From HGM13006 sp900757695 (GTDB taxonomy: Bacteria > Bacillota > Clostridia > Oscillospirales > Oscillospiraceae): 64,000 nucleotides of DNA. This document shows positions 26,631-34,119 of this stretch, one piece after another; the stretch's first letter is position 1; each line of letters starts with the position of its first letter. Position numbers and translations under genes: made by a program. The stretch covers positions 62,001 to 126,000 of the forward strand of contig CAUHNW010000003.1 in the NCBI GenBank assembly GCA_959607825.1, in the 5' to 3' direction. Under the pieces are notes generated by a model that saw nothing but the letters and a program-made list of their open reading frames with translations, was not told where the DNA came from and did not search any database.

Positions 26631-27767
26631 ATGACGACCAGTGGGCAGATTATCACAGCAGTGATTGCCGTTTTGGCAGCCGCAGCGATCTCCTTTGTGC
26701 TGACGCCCCTTGTAAAGGCTCTGGCGCCAAAGTTCGGCTTTGTGGATATTCCAAAGGATGAGCGGCGGATGCATAATAAGCCCATCCCCACCATAGGCGG
26801 CCTTGCGATTTACGGCGCATTTTTGCTGGTGTCCCTGATATTGTGCGAGCTCAGCAGACAGTTTATAGGCATGCTGGCGGGCTCACTGATTATTGTGATT
26901 CTGGGAATGGTGGACGATAAGTACGATCTGGACGCAAAGCTGAAGTTTGTGGTTCAGATTCTGGCGGCGGCCATTCCTGTATCACAGGGCGTTGTGATTC
27001 GTTATATTTCCCATCCCTTTGGATTTTTGGGGATCCCCTATCTAAGCCTTGGCATATTCGCCATTCCGGTTACGATCATATGGATTGTAGCGCTTACCAA
27101 TGCGGTGAATTTTATTGATGGACTCGATGGCCTGTCCACTGGAGTCTGCTCGATCAGCAGCCTCAGCATGGGGATCATCGCACTGATGCTGGGGCAGGGA
27201 AGTGAAGCCGTGGTGCTGGGAGCACTTTTGGGTGCATGTCTGGGCTTCCTGCCCTACAACTTCAATCCGGCTAAGATCTTTATGGGAGATACCGGTGCAA
27301 CCTTTTTGGGGTTTATGCTGGGCTGCATGGCTGTGACCGGCCTGTTTAAGCTCTATGCGGTGATCTCCTTTGTAGTGCCGATTCTGGTGCTGGGGGTTCC
27401 GCTGTTTGATATTTGTTTTGCTTGTATCCGGCGTATGTGGCACCATGTGTCACCGATGCACTCGGATCGCAGCCATATCCATCATCGGCTCATAGACTCC
27501 GGCTTTGACCAGCGGCAGAGCGTTCTGATCCTCTACATTGCGGCGTCTCTGATGGGGATTCTTGCGGTGCAGGTATCTACCAGCGGTGCGGGAAAGGCAC
27601 TGATGGTACTGATTGCGGTGGTGGTACTGGGCTGTGTGGGCCTTGCTGTGCTGACACGCAGTGATACCATTCATGCCAGAAAGGCTGCGGAGAAGATGGA
27701 CGAAGCAAAAGACGGCCATGATGAGCAGACTGAGGACCCGAAGGATACAGTACCTCCGGGCCGTTAA
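26631..27767 (+). CDS. Undecaprenyl-phosphate N-acetylglucosaminyl 1-phosphate transferase (TagO/WecA family)
   Basis: This 378-residue membrane protein has about ten or eleven helices and the family motifs DIPKDERRMHNKPIPTIGG, VDDKYDLDAKLKF, NAVNFIDGLDGL (catalytic Asp), MGDTGATFLGF and the SDRSHIHHRL loop. It transfers GlcNAc-1-phosphate to undecaprenyl phosphate, the first step for wall teichoic acid or surface polysaccharide. I chose the ATG at 26631, about 9 nt from AAAGGA; another at 26622 is too close. A charged tail of about 35 residues ends the protein. Its stop shares the TTAA of the convergent gene's stop. Confidence 0.93.
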   Translation: MTTSGQIITAVIAVLAAAAISFVLTPLVKALAPKFGFVDIPKDERRMHNKPIPTIGGLAIYGAFLLVSLILCELSRQFIGMLAGSLIIVILGMVDDKYDLDAKLKFVVQILAAAIPVSQGVVIRYISHPFGFLGIPYLSLGIFAIPVTIIWIVALTNAVNFIDGLDGLSTGVCSISSLSMGIIALMLGQGSEAVVLGALLGACLGFLPYNFNPAKIFMGDTGATFLGFMLGCMAVTGLFKLYAVISFVVPILVLGVPLFDICFACIRRMWHHVSPMHSDRSHIHHRLIDSGFDQRQSVLILYIAASLMGILAVQVSTSGAGKALMVLIAVVVLGCVGLAVLTRSDTIHARKAAEKMDEAKDGHDEQTEDPKDTVPPGR

Positions 27768-27979
27768 ATCAGCAGATATAGGATTGCACACAGCAGTGGA
27801 AACAGCTGACGGTCTTTTCCGTCCTTCCAAAGAAGGACCAGAAGGCCCAAAAGCAGCAGTGTTTCTCCATCCAGCTGCCCGAGCCGGGACAGCAGACCGG
27901 AGAGAGGGCTCTCATCGGCCCTGCGGCCAGCCGGTTGCAGGGCGCAGTCTATGGAAGAAAAATAGGGGTTGTAGATCAT
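27764..27979 (-). CDS. 71-residue protein with C-terminal hydrophobic segment, unknown
   Basis: This is the last of three tiny overlapping genes. The N-terminal half is polar (SSIDCALQPAGRRADESPLS). The second half has two hydrophobic stretches, ETLLLLGLLVLLWKDG and LFPLLCAILYLLI, separated by a short charged loop, suggesting a hairpin membrane protein. It overlaps the preceding gene by 4 nt (ATGA). The stop overlaps the stop of the convergent TagO gene. I do not recognise the family. Confidence 0.6.
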   Translation of the reverse strand: MIYNPYFSSIDCALQPAGRRADESPLSGLLSRLGQLDGETLLLLGLLVLLWKDGKDRQLFPLLCAILYLLI

Positions 27980-28344
27980 GGCTGTGACTCCAGCAGCAGG
28001 CCAGCCTTTTGGGCGGCACGCATGAAGCGCAGCATCCCCAGTGCCTGATCCAGCTTCTCCTGCCGGGGATGGCTCAGAAGGGGCCGAAGCGCCTGAAGAA
28101 ATACCGCAGTGTCATCCGGCTGGGATGTTTCCTGAAGAACTGTCATCAGTCCTTTCATAAGCTCCGGAGAAATGCCGGAGGGCAGCTGAGTGGCCTGAGT
28201 GTCCGGCAGATCCGCCGATTTGTCCTGAACTTTCCCGGTCTCGCCGGAGAAGGGCAGACCCAGCTGCTGTGCCATGGCAGAAAGCTGCTCCATGGCTCCG
28301 GGCTTGGATAAAAAGCCGTTAATGGCTGTGCTGAGATCATCCAT
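27976..28344 (-). CDS. 122-residue helical protein, unknown
   Basis: This is the middle gene of the three-gene set. The protein is predicted soluble and alpha-helical, rich in Gln, Met and Leu, with repeated amphipathic segments such as MEQLSAMAQQLGLPF and LDQALGMLRFMRAAQKAGLL. It has no signal peptide or membrane helix. It starts inside the end of the 76-residue gene (8-nt overlap) and ends inside the start of the 71-residue gene, so the three are translationally chained. Function unknown; the arrangement suggests a small complex. Confidence 0.65.
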   Translation of the reverse strand: MDDLSTAINGFLSKPGAMEQLSAMAQQLGLPFSGETGKVQDKSADLPDTQATQLPSGISPELMKGLMTVLQETSQPDDTAVFLQALRPLLSHPRQEKLDQALGMLRFMRAAQKAGLLLESQP

Positions 28345-28567
28345 GACCCAGTGTTTGGTTCAGAGAAGTGAGCAGGGACTGGATCTTTGGATCTCTCAAA
28401 AAAGGCGCCATAGCCTGCTGTGCGGCATTTTCATCCCCACGATTCAGTGCATCGGCGGCACGGCGCAGGCTTGCGCCCCCATCGGAGCCCAGCAGCGCCA
28501 TAAGCTGCTGCCCCTGTGGAGAGCGCTGCAGTGCGTCCATACAACGGTGCAGTTCATCCTGATTCAT
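28337..28567 (-). CDS. 76-residue helical protein, unknown
   Basis: This is the first gene of the set. GGAGGGG lies 5 nt ahead of the ATG, so this is a real gene despite its size. The product is polar and helical (CMDALQRSPQGQQLMALLG, AQQAMAPFLRDPKIQSLLTSL). The segment AAQQAMAPFLRDPKIQSLL resembles the middle gene's LQALRPLLSHPRQEKLDQAL, so the two may share a short helical module. It is divergent from the YfcE-type phosphoesterase gene. I cannot assign a function. Confidence 0.7.
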   Translation of the reverse strand: MNQDELHRCMDALQRSPQGQQLMALLGSDGGASLRRAADALNRGDENAAQQAMAPFLRDPKIQSLLTSLNQTLGHG

Positions 28568-28626
28568 ATGGTCCCCTCCTTTCTTTTACTATCCTATGCG
28601 GAGGCGGGCAAGAGGTGCATACGTCT

Positions 28627-29115
28627 TTGAAGATATTTGTGTTTTCTGATTCCCACGGCAGATTGACGCCGATGATGGAAGCAATCCGAGGGGGAAGGCC
28701 CGACCGGATTTTTCATCTGGGGGACTGCGTCCCGGACGCCGAGGCGGTAAAGCAGGAATTCCCGGAAATCCCGATGGAAAACGTTCCCGGCAACTGCGAT
28801 TATGGTGCGGCAGGGCCGGTGACGAAGGTGATGGAGCTGGAGGGAAAACGGATCCTGATGACCCATGGCCACCGCTATGGGGTGAAATCCGGTTATCTCC
28901 GTGCCGTCTATGCGGCCAAAGAGCAGCAGGCAGACATCCTGCTGTTCGGACATACCCACAGAGCGGAGTGCTTTCAGGAGGAGGGAGTGTGGGTCCTGAA
29001 TCCGGGTGCTGCGCTGATGGGCAGCTATGGAATCATTATACTGGAAAAGGGACAGATTCAATGCTGCCTGGCTCCTGATACGGAAAGGAACGAACACTAT
29101 GCTGCTTACCATTGA
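28627..29115 (+). CDS. YfcE/MJ0936-type metallophosphoesterase
   Basis: This 162-residue calcineurin-like phosphoesterase starts at a TTG with GAGGTG 9 nt upstream, giving the canonical KIFVFSDSHGR. Metal-binding motifs are intact: D-x-H (SDSHG), GDCVPDAEA, GNCD, THGHRYGV and GHTHRAE. YfcE-type enzymes hydrolyse phosphodiesters in vitro and their physiological substrate is often unknown. The 3' end overlaps coaX by 17 nt. Confidence 0.88.
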   Translation: MKIFVFSDSHGRLTPMMEAIRGGRPDRIFHLGDCVPDAEAVKQEFPEIPMENVPGNCDYGAAGPVTKVMELEGKRILMTHGHRYGVKSGYLRAVYAAKEQQADILLFGHTHRAECFQEEGVWVLNPGAALMGSYGIIILEKGQIQCCLAPDTERNEHYAAYH

Positions 29116-29899
29116 CATTGGAAATACCAATATGGTATTTGGAATTTTTAAGGGAGAGGAGATGCTTGGCTCCTTTCGGCTGTCTACCAACTCTACGGCC
29201 ACATCGGATGAAGTCGGAATTATGGCGGTTTCCTATTTTGAACGGTTTGGATATCGTGCAGAGGACCTTAAAGCCTGCATCATTGGCTCTGTGGTGCCGC
29301 AGGTAATGTATTCTGTCACCAGCGCCGTGATCAAGTATTTTGGTGTGGAGCCGCTGGTGGTTGGCACCGATGTGGATGCCGGGCTGAAATTTGACCGCCG
29401 GTGCTATGAGACAGGACGGCTGGGTACAGACCGTGCGGTGAACTGTACTGCGGCCATTAAAAAATATGGCGGCCCCTTTGTGATTTTGGACTTTGGAACG
29501 GCCACGACCATCGATGCGGTTGGCCCGGACGGCACCTATATGGGCGGCACCATTGGGCCGGGCCTGCAGGTCAGTCTGGATGCGCTGGTCTCCCGGACAG
29601 CCATGCTGCCGAGAGTGGAGCTGCAAATGCCCCAGACGGTTCTTGGCAGAAACACGGTGGAGCAGATCCAGGCTGGCGTGGTGGCTGGGTATGTGGGCAA
29701 TATGGAATACCTGATCCGGCAGGTGATGGAGGAAATGAACTGTGATGGCATTAAGGTCATTGCCACCGGCGGACTTTCCCGAATGATCGCCCAGCAGACA
29801 GACCGGATCAACATTGTAGATACCATGCTGACACTGGACGGCCTGCGGATGATCTATGATGAAAACCGGGACGCAAAGCCCATTGAAGTGAAAAATTGA
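29099..29899 (+). CDS. coaX: Type III pantothenate kinase
   Basis: This 266-residue protein starts MLLTIDIGNTNMVFGIF with the ATP-binding DIGNTN motif. It contains GTDRAVNCTAAIKKYG, ILDFGTATTIDAVGPDG and YMGGTIGPGLQVSLDAL, which define CoaX. It phosphorylates pantothenate in the first step of coenzyme A synthesis and, unlike types I and II, is not feedback-inhibited by CoA. AAAGGAA precedes the ATG, which lies within the end of the phosphoesterase gene. Confidence 0.96.
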   Translation: MLLTIDIGNTNMVFGIFKGEEMLGSFRLSTNSTATSDEVGIMAVSYFERFGYRAEDLKACIIGSVVPQVMYSVTSAVIKYFGVEPLVVGTDVDAGLKFDRRCYETGRLGTDRAVNCTAAIKKYGGPFVILDFGTATTIDAVGPDGTYMGGTIGPGLQVSLDALVSRTAMLPRVELQMPQTVLGRNTVEQIQAGVVAGYVGNMEYLIRQVMEEMNCDGIKVIATGGLSRMIAQQTDRINIVDTMLTLDGLRMIYDENRDAKPIEVKN

Positions 29900-29903
29900 G
29901 AAG

Positions 29904-29946
29904 AATACCTCCAAACCCGGTGCATTGGGCTTGGAGGTATTGTTTT
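29904..29946 (+). terminator. Terminator after coaX
   Basis: AATACCTCCAA pairs with TTGGAGGTATT (11 bp), extended by CCC/GGG, followed by GTTTT. It probably also serves the convergent patB gene. Confidence 0.9.
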
Positions 29947-29957
29947 GGTTGAAAAAA

Positions 29958-31109
29958 TCAGCCCAGCAGCGCTTCCAGACGATCCATGGCAGCCTCGATG
30001 GCACTGGTAGGGCAGGCGAGGTTAAAGCGGATATGTCCTTCCCCTCCGGTGCCAAAGGTAGCACCATCGTTGACGTAGATCTGTGCCTGTTCCAGCTTCT
30101 CCATCAGCTTATCCTGCGGAAGACCCATGCAGGAAAGATCGATCCACTGAAGATAGGTGCCCTCCAGCGGAGAAAAGACGGCGCCGGGGATTATACGATG
30201 CATGCGTTCTATGAGAATCTGACGGTTTTTCTGAAGATGGAGCAGCAGGGCGTCCAGCCATGCTTCGCCGCCTTCGTAGGCTGCGGTGGTGGAGGCATAG
30301 CCGAAGGTGCCGAGGAAATGTCCGCAATGAACATTCTGATCAGCCTGAAACTTTTTGCGGATCTCTTCGTTTGCAATAAAAATATTGCTGAGCGCATTGC
30401 CCGCCAGATTGAAGGTTTTGCTGGGGGCTGTGCAGATAATGGCGTGGTTCCGAAGTTCCGGGCATGCCTCCGTCAGTACCATGTGACGGCCGGTGTAGTC
30501 AAGGTCAAAGTGAATCTCGTCAGAGAGCACAAAGAGGCTATGCTTTACGCAGATCTCTCCCAGCTTTTTCAGCTCTTCCTCTGTCCATACCCGACCAACC
30601 GGGTTGTGGGGAGAGCACAGCAGCAGCATTTTTGCATGGGCAGCCTTTTCCTCCAAATCCTCGAAATCCATGGTGTAGACGCCGTCAACGCATTTTAAGG
30701 GGTTTTCGATGAGGGTGCGGCCATTATTCCGAACAGAACCCGCAAAGGGCGGATAGACCGGCGTTTGGATGATCACGCCGTCTCCGGGTTCGGTGAGCGC
30801 ACGGATCGCAATGCCCATGGCAGTGACAACGCCTGTGGTCTGGGTGCAGGTATCCATAGAAACATTCCAGTGATGGCGACGAGCCATCCATGCGGCAACA
30901 GCTTTGTCATACCGTTCTTTTTCCGGGGGCGCATAGCCGAAACAGCCCACATCGACGCAGTGATGCATTCCCTCGGCAATAGCCGGGGCTAGATTCAGCC
31001 GCATTTCCGCTACGGAAAAGCTGATGATAGACGGGTCTTTTACGCCCTTTTCTGCCACGAAGGGATGAACGCCGCCGCCGGTATTCAATGTAGTAAAATC
31101 AAATTTCAT
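29958..31109 (-). CDS. patB: PatB/MalY-type PLP enzyme (cystathionine beta-lyase)
   Basis: This 383-residue fold-type I aminotransferase-like protein has SVAEMRLNLAPAI, PVYPPF, LLCSPHNPVGRVW, LSDEIHFDL and the PLP-lysine motif SKTFNLAG, all typical of PatB/MalY C-S beta-lyases. It would cleave cystathionine to homocysteine, pyruvate and ammonia, or degrade cysteine with release of sulfide. AGGAGG precedes the ATG. Aminotransferase activity cannot be excluded from sequence. It is monocistronic. Confidence 0.92.
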   Translation of the reverse strand: MKFDFTTLNTGGGVHPFVAEKGVKDPSIISFSVAEMRLNLAPAIAEGMHHCVDVGCFGYAPPEKERYDKAVAAWMARRHHWNVSMDTCTQTTGVVTAMGIAIRALTEPGDGVIIQTPVYPPFAGSVRNNGRTLIENPLKCVDGVYTMDFEDLEEKAAHAKMLLLCSPHNPVGRVWTEEELKKLGEICVKHSLFVLSDEIHFDLDYTGRHMVLTEACPELRNHAIICTAPSKTFNLAGNALSNIFIANEEIRKKFQADQNVHCGHFLGTFGYASTTAAYEGGEAWLDALLLHLQKNRQILIERMHRIIPGAVFSPLEGTYLQWIDLSCMGLPQDKLMEKLEQAQIYVNDGATFGTGGEGHIRFNLACPTSAIEAAMDRLEALLG

Positions 31110-31140
31110 ATCAAAAATTCCTCCTTTTTATTCTTCTGAT

Positions 31141-31169
31141 ATCATAGCATAAGATTTGACAAAATACAA
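31141..31169 (-). promoter_or_regulatory. Putative promoter of patB
   Basis: On the minus strand TTGTAT (31164-31169) and TATGAT (31141-31146) are 17 bp apart, about 30 bp from the ATG. Confidence 0.6.
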
Positions 31170-31215
31170 ATATCCAGAGAACTGGAAATCATGAGAATTC
31201 ACAAAGGAATATGGG

Positions 31216-31244
31216 TTGATTTTCAACGAAATTGCGGGTATAAT
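31216..31244 (+). promoter_or_regulatory. SigA promoter of glmS
   Basis: TTGATT and a perfect TATAAT are separated by 17 bp. The leader is about 80 nt. Confidence 0.8.
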
Positions 31245-31296
31245 CATAAGATATTGTGTCAACATCTATCTTGATTATTGAGTTTGAAATATGCAG

Positions 31297-31313
31297 GGGA
31301 CGGTGTTCGTCCC
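31297..31313 (+). promoter_or_regulatory. Leader hairpin just upstream of the glmS ribosome binding site
   Basis: GGGACG and CGTCCC form a 6-bp stem over GTGTT, ending 4 nt before the GGAG site. The leader is too short and lacks the conserved core for a glmS ribozyme. Confidence 0.45.
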
Positions 31314-31329
31314 AGAATGGAGTTTGTTT

Positions 31330-33171
31330 ATGTGTGGTATTGTTGGATTTGCAGGTCATATTCCGGCGGCACCGGTGCTGCTGGATGGCCTTGCGAAGCT
31401 GGAATACAGAGGATATGATTCTACGGGTATTTGCACCTTTGACGGTGGACAGCTGCACCTGATGAAAAAGCAGGGACGACTTTCCAATTTGATAGAAGCC
31501 AGCGATGATGGAAAGAAGCTGCCCGGATATATTGGCATCGGACATACCAGATGGGCGACCCACGGCGCACCCTCTGATCTCAATGCCCATCCGCATGTCA
31601 GCAGTGATGGGAAAATTGCGCTGATCCATAACGGTATTGTGGAGAACTATCTGGATCTCAAGTCGATGCTGCTGAAGGAGGGATATACCTTCCTGTCTGA
31701 GACGGACACGGAGGTTGCCTGTAATCTGATTGCCTATTGTTATCAGAAGACCGGAAAGCTGCTGGATGCCATGCAGATGGCACTGAATATGATCGAGGGC
31801 AGCTATGCCTTTGTGGCGATTTGTCAGGATGAGCCGGATACCATCGTTGCGGCAAAGCAGTCCAGCCCCATGATCGTTGGAATGGGAGACGGCTGCAACT
31901 TTGTGGCCTCTGACGTTACGGCGGTACTGCGGTACACCCGTGAGGTAGTTTATCTCAACGATGGAGATTTGCTGGAAATGACGGCGGATTCCGTGCATTT
32001 CTATGACCGCAAGGGAAATGAAATGCATAAGGAGACGGAGCATATCGACTGGGAGCTGTCTGCTGCAGAGAAAAACGGCTATGCCCACTTTATGATCAAA
32101 GAGATCCATGAGCAGCCCAAGGCACTGGCCAACACGATCTCTCCCAGAATTCGAGATGGTCATATTGTGCTGGATGATATTTCGCTGGACGATGCGTATA
32201 TCAAAAAGCTTTCCAGAGTTTATGTGGTCGCCTGCGGCAGCGCATACTATGTGGGCTGTGTTGGGAAATATGTCATGGAGAAGCTCTGCAAGATCCCGGT
32301 GGAGCCGGTGCTGGCTTCCGAGTTCCGCTACTGTGAGCCTCTCTGTGACGAAAATACTCTGGTGCTTATCATTTCACAGTCCGGTGAGACGGCGGATACA
32401 CTGGCCGCACTGCGGGAGGCAAAACGTCGGGGCGCAAGGACCATGGCCATTGTCAATGTAGTGGGCTCGTCTATTTCCAAGGAAGCGGATGATGTGATCT
32501 ATACCTGGGCGGGGCCGGAGATCGCCGTGGCAACCACCAAGGCATACTCCACGCAGCTTGCCATTGTGGATATTCTGGCGCTGTATATTGCCCAGTCCAT
32601 GAAGCGTATTTCCAAAGAAGAGTATGACCGGGTTCTGACTGCGCTGCAAAAGCTGCCGGAGCAGATCGAAGAGATCCTGACCCCGGAGAATATTGCGACG
32701 ATCCGCAGCCATGCAGAGCGGTTCTACGATGCGGACGATGCCTATTTCATTGGCCGTCATGTGGATAACGCCACCTGCCTGGAGGGCAGCCTGAAGCTCA
32801 AGGAAATCGCCTATATTCATGCGGAGGCCTATGCGGCCGGAGAGCTGAAGCATGGCCCCATTTCTCTGATCGAGGATGGAACGCTGGTGGTAACGGTTGC
32901 AACCAATGGCCAGCTCTTTGATAAAACCATGTCCAACGTAAAGGAGACCAAGGCCCGGGGCGCAGTGGTATTTGGAATCACGATTCCGGAATATGCTTTG
33001 CGCATGGCGGAGACGGTGGACTGCCAGTTTATCGTACCGGAGACGGAACCGATCCTGCAGCCCAGCCTGTCCGTGATCCCGCTTCAGCTGTTTTCCTATT
33101 ATGTCTCGCTGCTGCGGGGCTGTGATATCGATAAGCCGCGGAATCTTGCAAAGTCGGTTACGGTGGAATAA
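31330..33171 (+). CDS. glmS: Glutamine--fructose-6-phosphate aminotransferase (isomerizing)
   Basis: This 613-residue protein has the N-terminal glutamine amidotransferase domain, whose Cys2 nucleophile is in MCGIVGFAG, with HTRWATHGAPSDLNAHPH. Two SIS sugar-isomerase domains follow (CGSAYYVG, ISQSGETADT, KSVTVE at the C-terminus). It makes glucosamine-6-phosphate for peptidoglycan and teichoic acid. The start is fixed by the need for Cys2 and by GGAG upstream. Confidence 0.98.
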   Translation: MCGIVGFAGHIPAAPVLLDGLAKLEYRGYDSTGICTFDGGQLHLMKKQGRLSNLIEASDDGKKLPGYIGIGHTRWATHGAPSDLNAHPHVSSDGKIALIHNGIVENYLDLKSMLLKEGYTFLSETDTEVACNLIAYCYQKTGKLLDAMQMALNMIEGSYAFVAICQDEPDTIVAAKQSSPMIVGMGDGCNFVASDVTAVLRYTREVVYLNDGDLLEMTADSVHFYDRKGNEMHKETEHIDWELSAAEKNGYAHFMIKEIHEQPKALANTISPRIRDGHIVLDDISLDDAYIKKLSRVYVVACGSAYYVGCVGKYVMEKLCKIPVEPVLASEFRYCEPLCDENTLVLIISQSGETADTLAALREAKRRGARTMAIVNVVGSSISKEADDVIYTWAGPEIAVATTKAYSTQLAIVDILALYIAQSMKRISKEEYDRVLTALQKLPEQIEEILTPENIATIRSHAERFYDADDAYFIGRHVDNATCLEGSLKLKEIAYIHAEAYAAGELKHGPISLIEDGTLVVTVATNGQLFDKTMSNVKETKARGAVVFGITIPEYALRMAETVDCQFIVPETEPILQPSLSVIPLQLFSYYVSLLRGCDIDKPRNLAKSVTVE

Positions 33172-33186
33172 TTATAAATGAAAGCA

Positions 33187-33225
33187 GGGGACGGAGTATA
33201 TCCGTCCCCTCTTGGGTATTTCTGA
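33187..33225 (+). terminator. Terminator after glmS
   Basis: GGGGACGG pairs with CCGTCCCC over AGTATAT, followed by a T-rich but interrupted tail. The sequence CAGGGGACGG also occurs in the glmS leader hairpin. Confidence 0.7.
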
Positions 33226-33239
33226 AAGGATACTGTATC

Positions 33240-33326
33240 ATGGTAGTTGAGGAAAGAAATGTTTACCGGGAACTGCGTAGGGCGCCTACGGTGGAGCAGA
33301 TAGAAGAGGAGGTGCGCCATGTTTAA
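33240..33326 (+). CDS. 28-residue small protein upstream of the DUF2461 gene
   Basis: The ATG at 33240 has AAAGGA 9 nt upstream and opens a 28-codon frame. It begins MVVEERNVYRELRR and continues APTVEQIEEEVRHV, charged and helix-forming with no hydrophobic segment. Its last codons contain the AGGAGG site of the next gene and its TAA overlaps that gene's start region, so translation of the two is coupled. It may be a small protein in its own right or a leader peptide. I do not recognise the family. Confidence 0.55.
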   Translation: MVVEERNVYRELRRAPTVEQIEEEVRHV

Positions 33327-33978
33327 CGGCTTTACACCTGCAACCATTGATTTTCTGTGGGGTATCAGGTTCAACAATAATCGGGACTGGTTCCAGCAGC
33401 ACAAATCCGAATATCAAAGGGATCTCTATGAGCCGATGCTGGCGCTGGCACAGGCAGTAAGAGAGCAGTTCTCCATAGAGGGGACGATTTTGAAGACATC
33501 CAGAATTTATCGGGATGTGCGGTATTCCGGCGGGATCCCTTATAAGGAGCACCTGTGGTTCTGCATTCGGCAGGACAATGTATTTTGGAGTGAACACCCG
33601 TCCCTGTATTTCCAGATCGAACCGGAGGGCGGCAGCTGCGGGTTCATTCACTATGCGCCTAAGGCGGCGCTGATGAACCTGTATCGGAAGAAACTGATGG
33701 ACAAGCCGGATGACTTCTTAAAGCTTACGGAGCGGCTGGAGCGGGATGGACGCTTTCAGGACATGTCTGCACGATATAAGCGGCCTAAGCCCGGCGGCAC
33801 ACCAGAGCTGGATCATTGGTATCAGCTGAAAAATTGCTTTTTCCAGCAGCAGATCCCGGTAGGGGAGGAGCTGTTTGATCCGCAGCTGCCAGAACGGCTG
33901 GCAGATTCCTTCCGGACATTGGAGCCTTTGTATCACTATTTCCGCAAGCTGGAGCAGGAGCTGGAACGGGCGCAGTGA
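33319..33978 (+). CDS. DUF2461 (TIGR02453) family protein
   Basis: This 219-residue protein begins with FNGFTPATIDFLWGIRFNNNRDWFQQHK and has KTSRIYRDVRYSGGIPYKEHLWF and a basic segment before the C-terminus, diagnostic of the DUF2461 family. Function unknown in bacteria. AGGAGG lies upstream and it is coupled to the 28-codon gene. A strong terminator follows. Confidence 0.88.
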   Translation: MFNGFTPATIDFLWGIRFNNNRDWFQQHKSEYQRDLYEPMLALAQAVREQFSIEGTILKTSRIYRDVRYSGGIPYKEHLWFCIRQDNVFWSEHPSLYFQIEPEGGSCGFIHYAPKAALMNLYRKKLMDKPDDFLKLTERLERDGRFQDMSARYKRPKPGGTPELDHWYQLKNCFFQQQIPVGEELFDPQLPERLADSFRTLEPLYHYFRKLEQELERAQ

Positions 33979-34036
33979 CTGAAAATCAAGCCCTGTCAGC
34001 TGTCTGAACTATGATTTGGTTCTCAAACGAAAATAA

Positions 34037-34077
34037 GGGACTGCTGCAAATGCGTGTTTGCAGCAGTCCCAATTTTT
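34037..34077 (+). terminator. Terminator after the DUF2461 gene
   Basis: This is a perfect 14-bp stem, GGGACTGCTGCAAA with TTTGCAGCAGTCCC, over a 6-nt loop, followed by AATTTTT. Confidence 0.95.
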
Positions 34078-34119
34078 AGCGCCAGATTGGCTCCGGTTAT
34101 GGCCGCAGCTCAGGAGCGA

